From Idiomarina seosinensis (lineage in GTDB: Bacteria > Pseudomonadota > Gammaproteobacteria > Enterobacterales > Alteromonadaceae), in assembly GCF_003987275.1 (NCBI RefSeq), contig NZ_PIQF01000002.1, positions 372,001-436,000 on the forward strand: 64,000 nucleotides of DNA, read 5' to 3'. A program made the translations under genes and the position numbers. Below the pieces are notes generated by a model, which ran no database searches, was not told the origin of the DNA, and saw only the letters and a program-made list of their open reading frames with translations. Below are positions 63,996 to 64,000 of the stretch, one piece after another (positions within the stretch are counted from its first letter, which is position 1; each line of letters starts with the position of its first letter).

Positions 63996-64000
63996 ATCAT

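Overview
The window looks like a chromosomal segment of a marine gammaproteobacterium. My best guess, from memory only, is the Alteromonadales, near Idiomarinaceae: there are large secreted-type peptidases at both ends, an NhaD sodium/proton antiporter, a quinol NO reductase with NorR, and a sufBCDS-A-T-E operon. I see no rRNA, tRNA, CRISPR array, insertion sequence or phage gene, and gene density is high throughout.

Layout. 1-1.2 kb: edge of an M14 carboxypeptidase. 1.3-4.7 kb: NO response, with a di-iron NorA/RIC-type protein divergent from norR, then a DUF454 membrane protein and a MoeB-like enzyme. 4.7-8.9 kb: nnrS divergent from a fused NarK1-NarK2 nitrate/nitrite transporter. 9-13.4 kb: mogA, the O2-independent ubiquinone genes ubiV, ubiU and ubiT, and oxygen-independent hemN. 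13.4-17.7 kb: nhaD, a small conserved protein and class III ribonucleotide reductase nrdGD. 18-20.6 kb: quinol NO reductase norB and a small Cys-rich protein. 20.6-28.9 kb: tpm, a parvulin and narGHJI. 29.2-34.3 kb: narX, a divergent NarK-like transporter, narL and moeA. 34.3-40.1 kb: a nine-gene molybdenum cofactor/molybdate operon, moaA-mobA-moaBCDE-modABC, behind a structured leader. 40.4-47.1 kb: trhP, a ferredoxin, an FNR-type regulator, then an operon of glutaryl-CoA dehydrogenase, a fused E1 alpha-beta and a FabD-like protein. 47.1-53.9 kb: a hemerythrin-tailed chemoreceptor, deoD, DUF2892, ompW, a YebC/YeeN paralogue and a PAS-GGDEF protein. 54.2-60.2 kb: suf operon. 60.2-64 kb: cytochrome b561, a PepSY-like lipoprotein, an SPFH protein and the S9 peptidase at the edge.

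How it fits together. From 1.3 to 42.7 kb the window is an anaerobic nitrate-respiration island. NarK imports nitrate, NarGHJI reduces it, and the moa/mob/mog/moe/mod genes supply its cofactor. UbiUVT, HemN and NrdDG replace oxygen-requiring steps of quinone, heme and dNTP synthesis, and NarXL with an FNR-type protein provide control. NorB, NorR, the di-iron protein and NnrS deal with nitric oxide. No nitrite reductase or N2O reductase is present, so NO must come from elsewhere in the genome or from side reactions. Regulatory sites found by eye support this: two sigma54 promoters each preceded by three GT-N7-AC (NorR-type) boxes with almost identical spacing, three NarL-type 7-2-7 sites, several FNR boxes, and a pair of NrdR boxes in front of nrdGD.

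The less familiar parts are the gcdH/E1/FabD-like operon, the CxxxCxxC-containing small protein after norB, the transporter lying between narX and narL, and three U32-family proteins (UbiU, UbiV, TrhP) of O2-independent hydroxylation in one anaerobic island.
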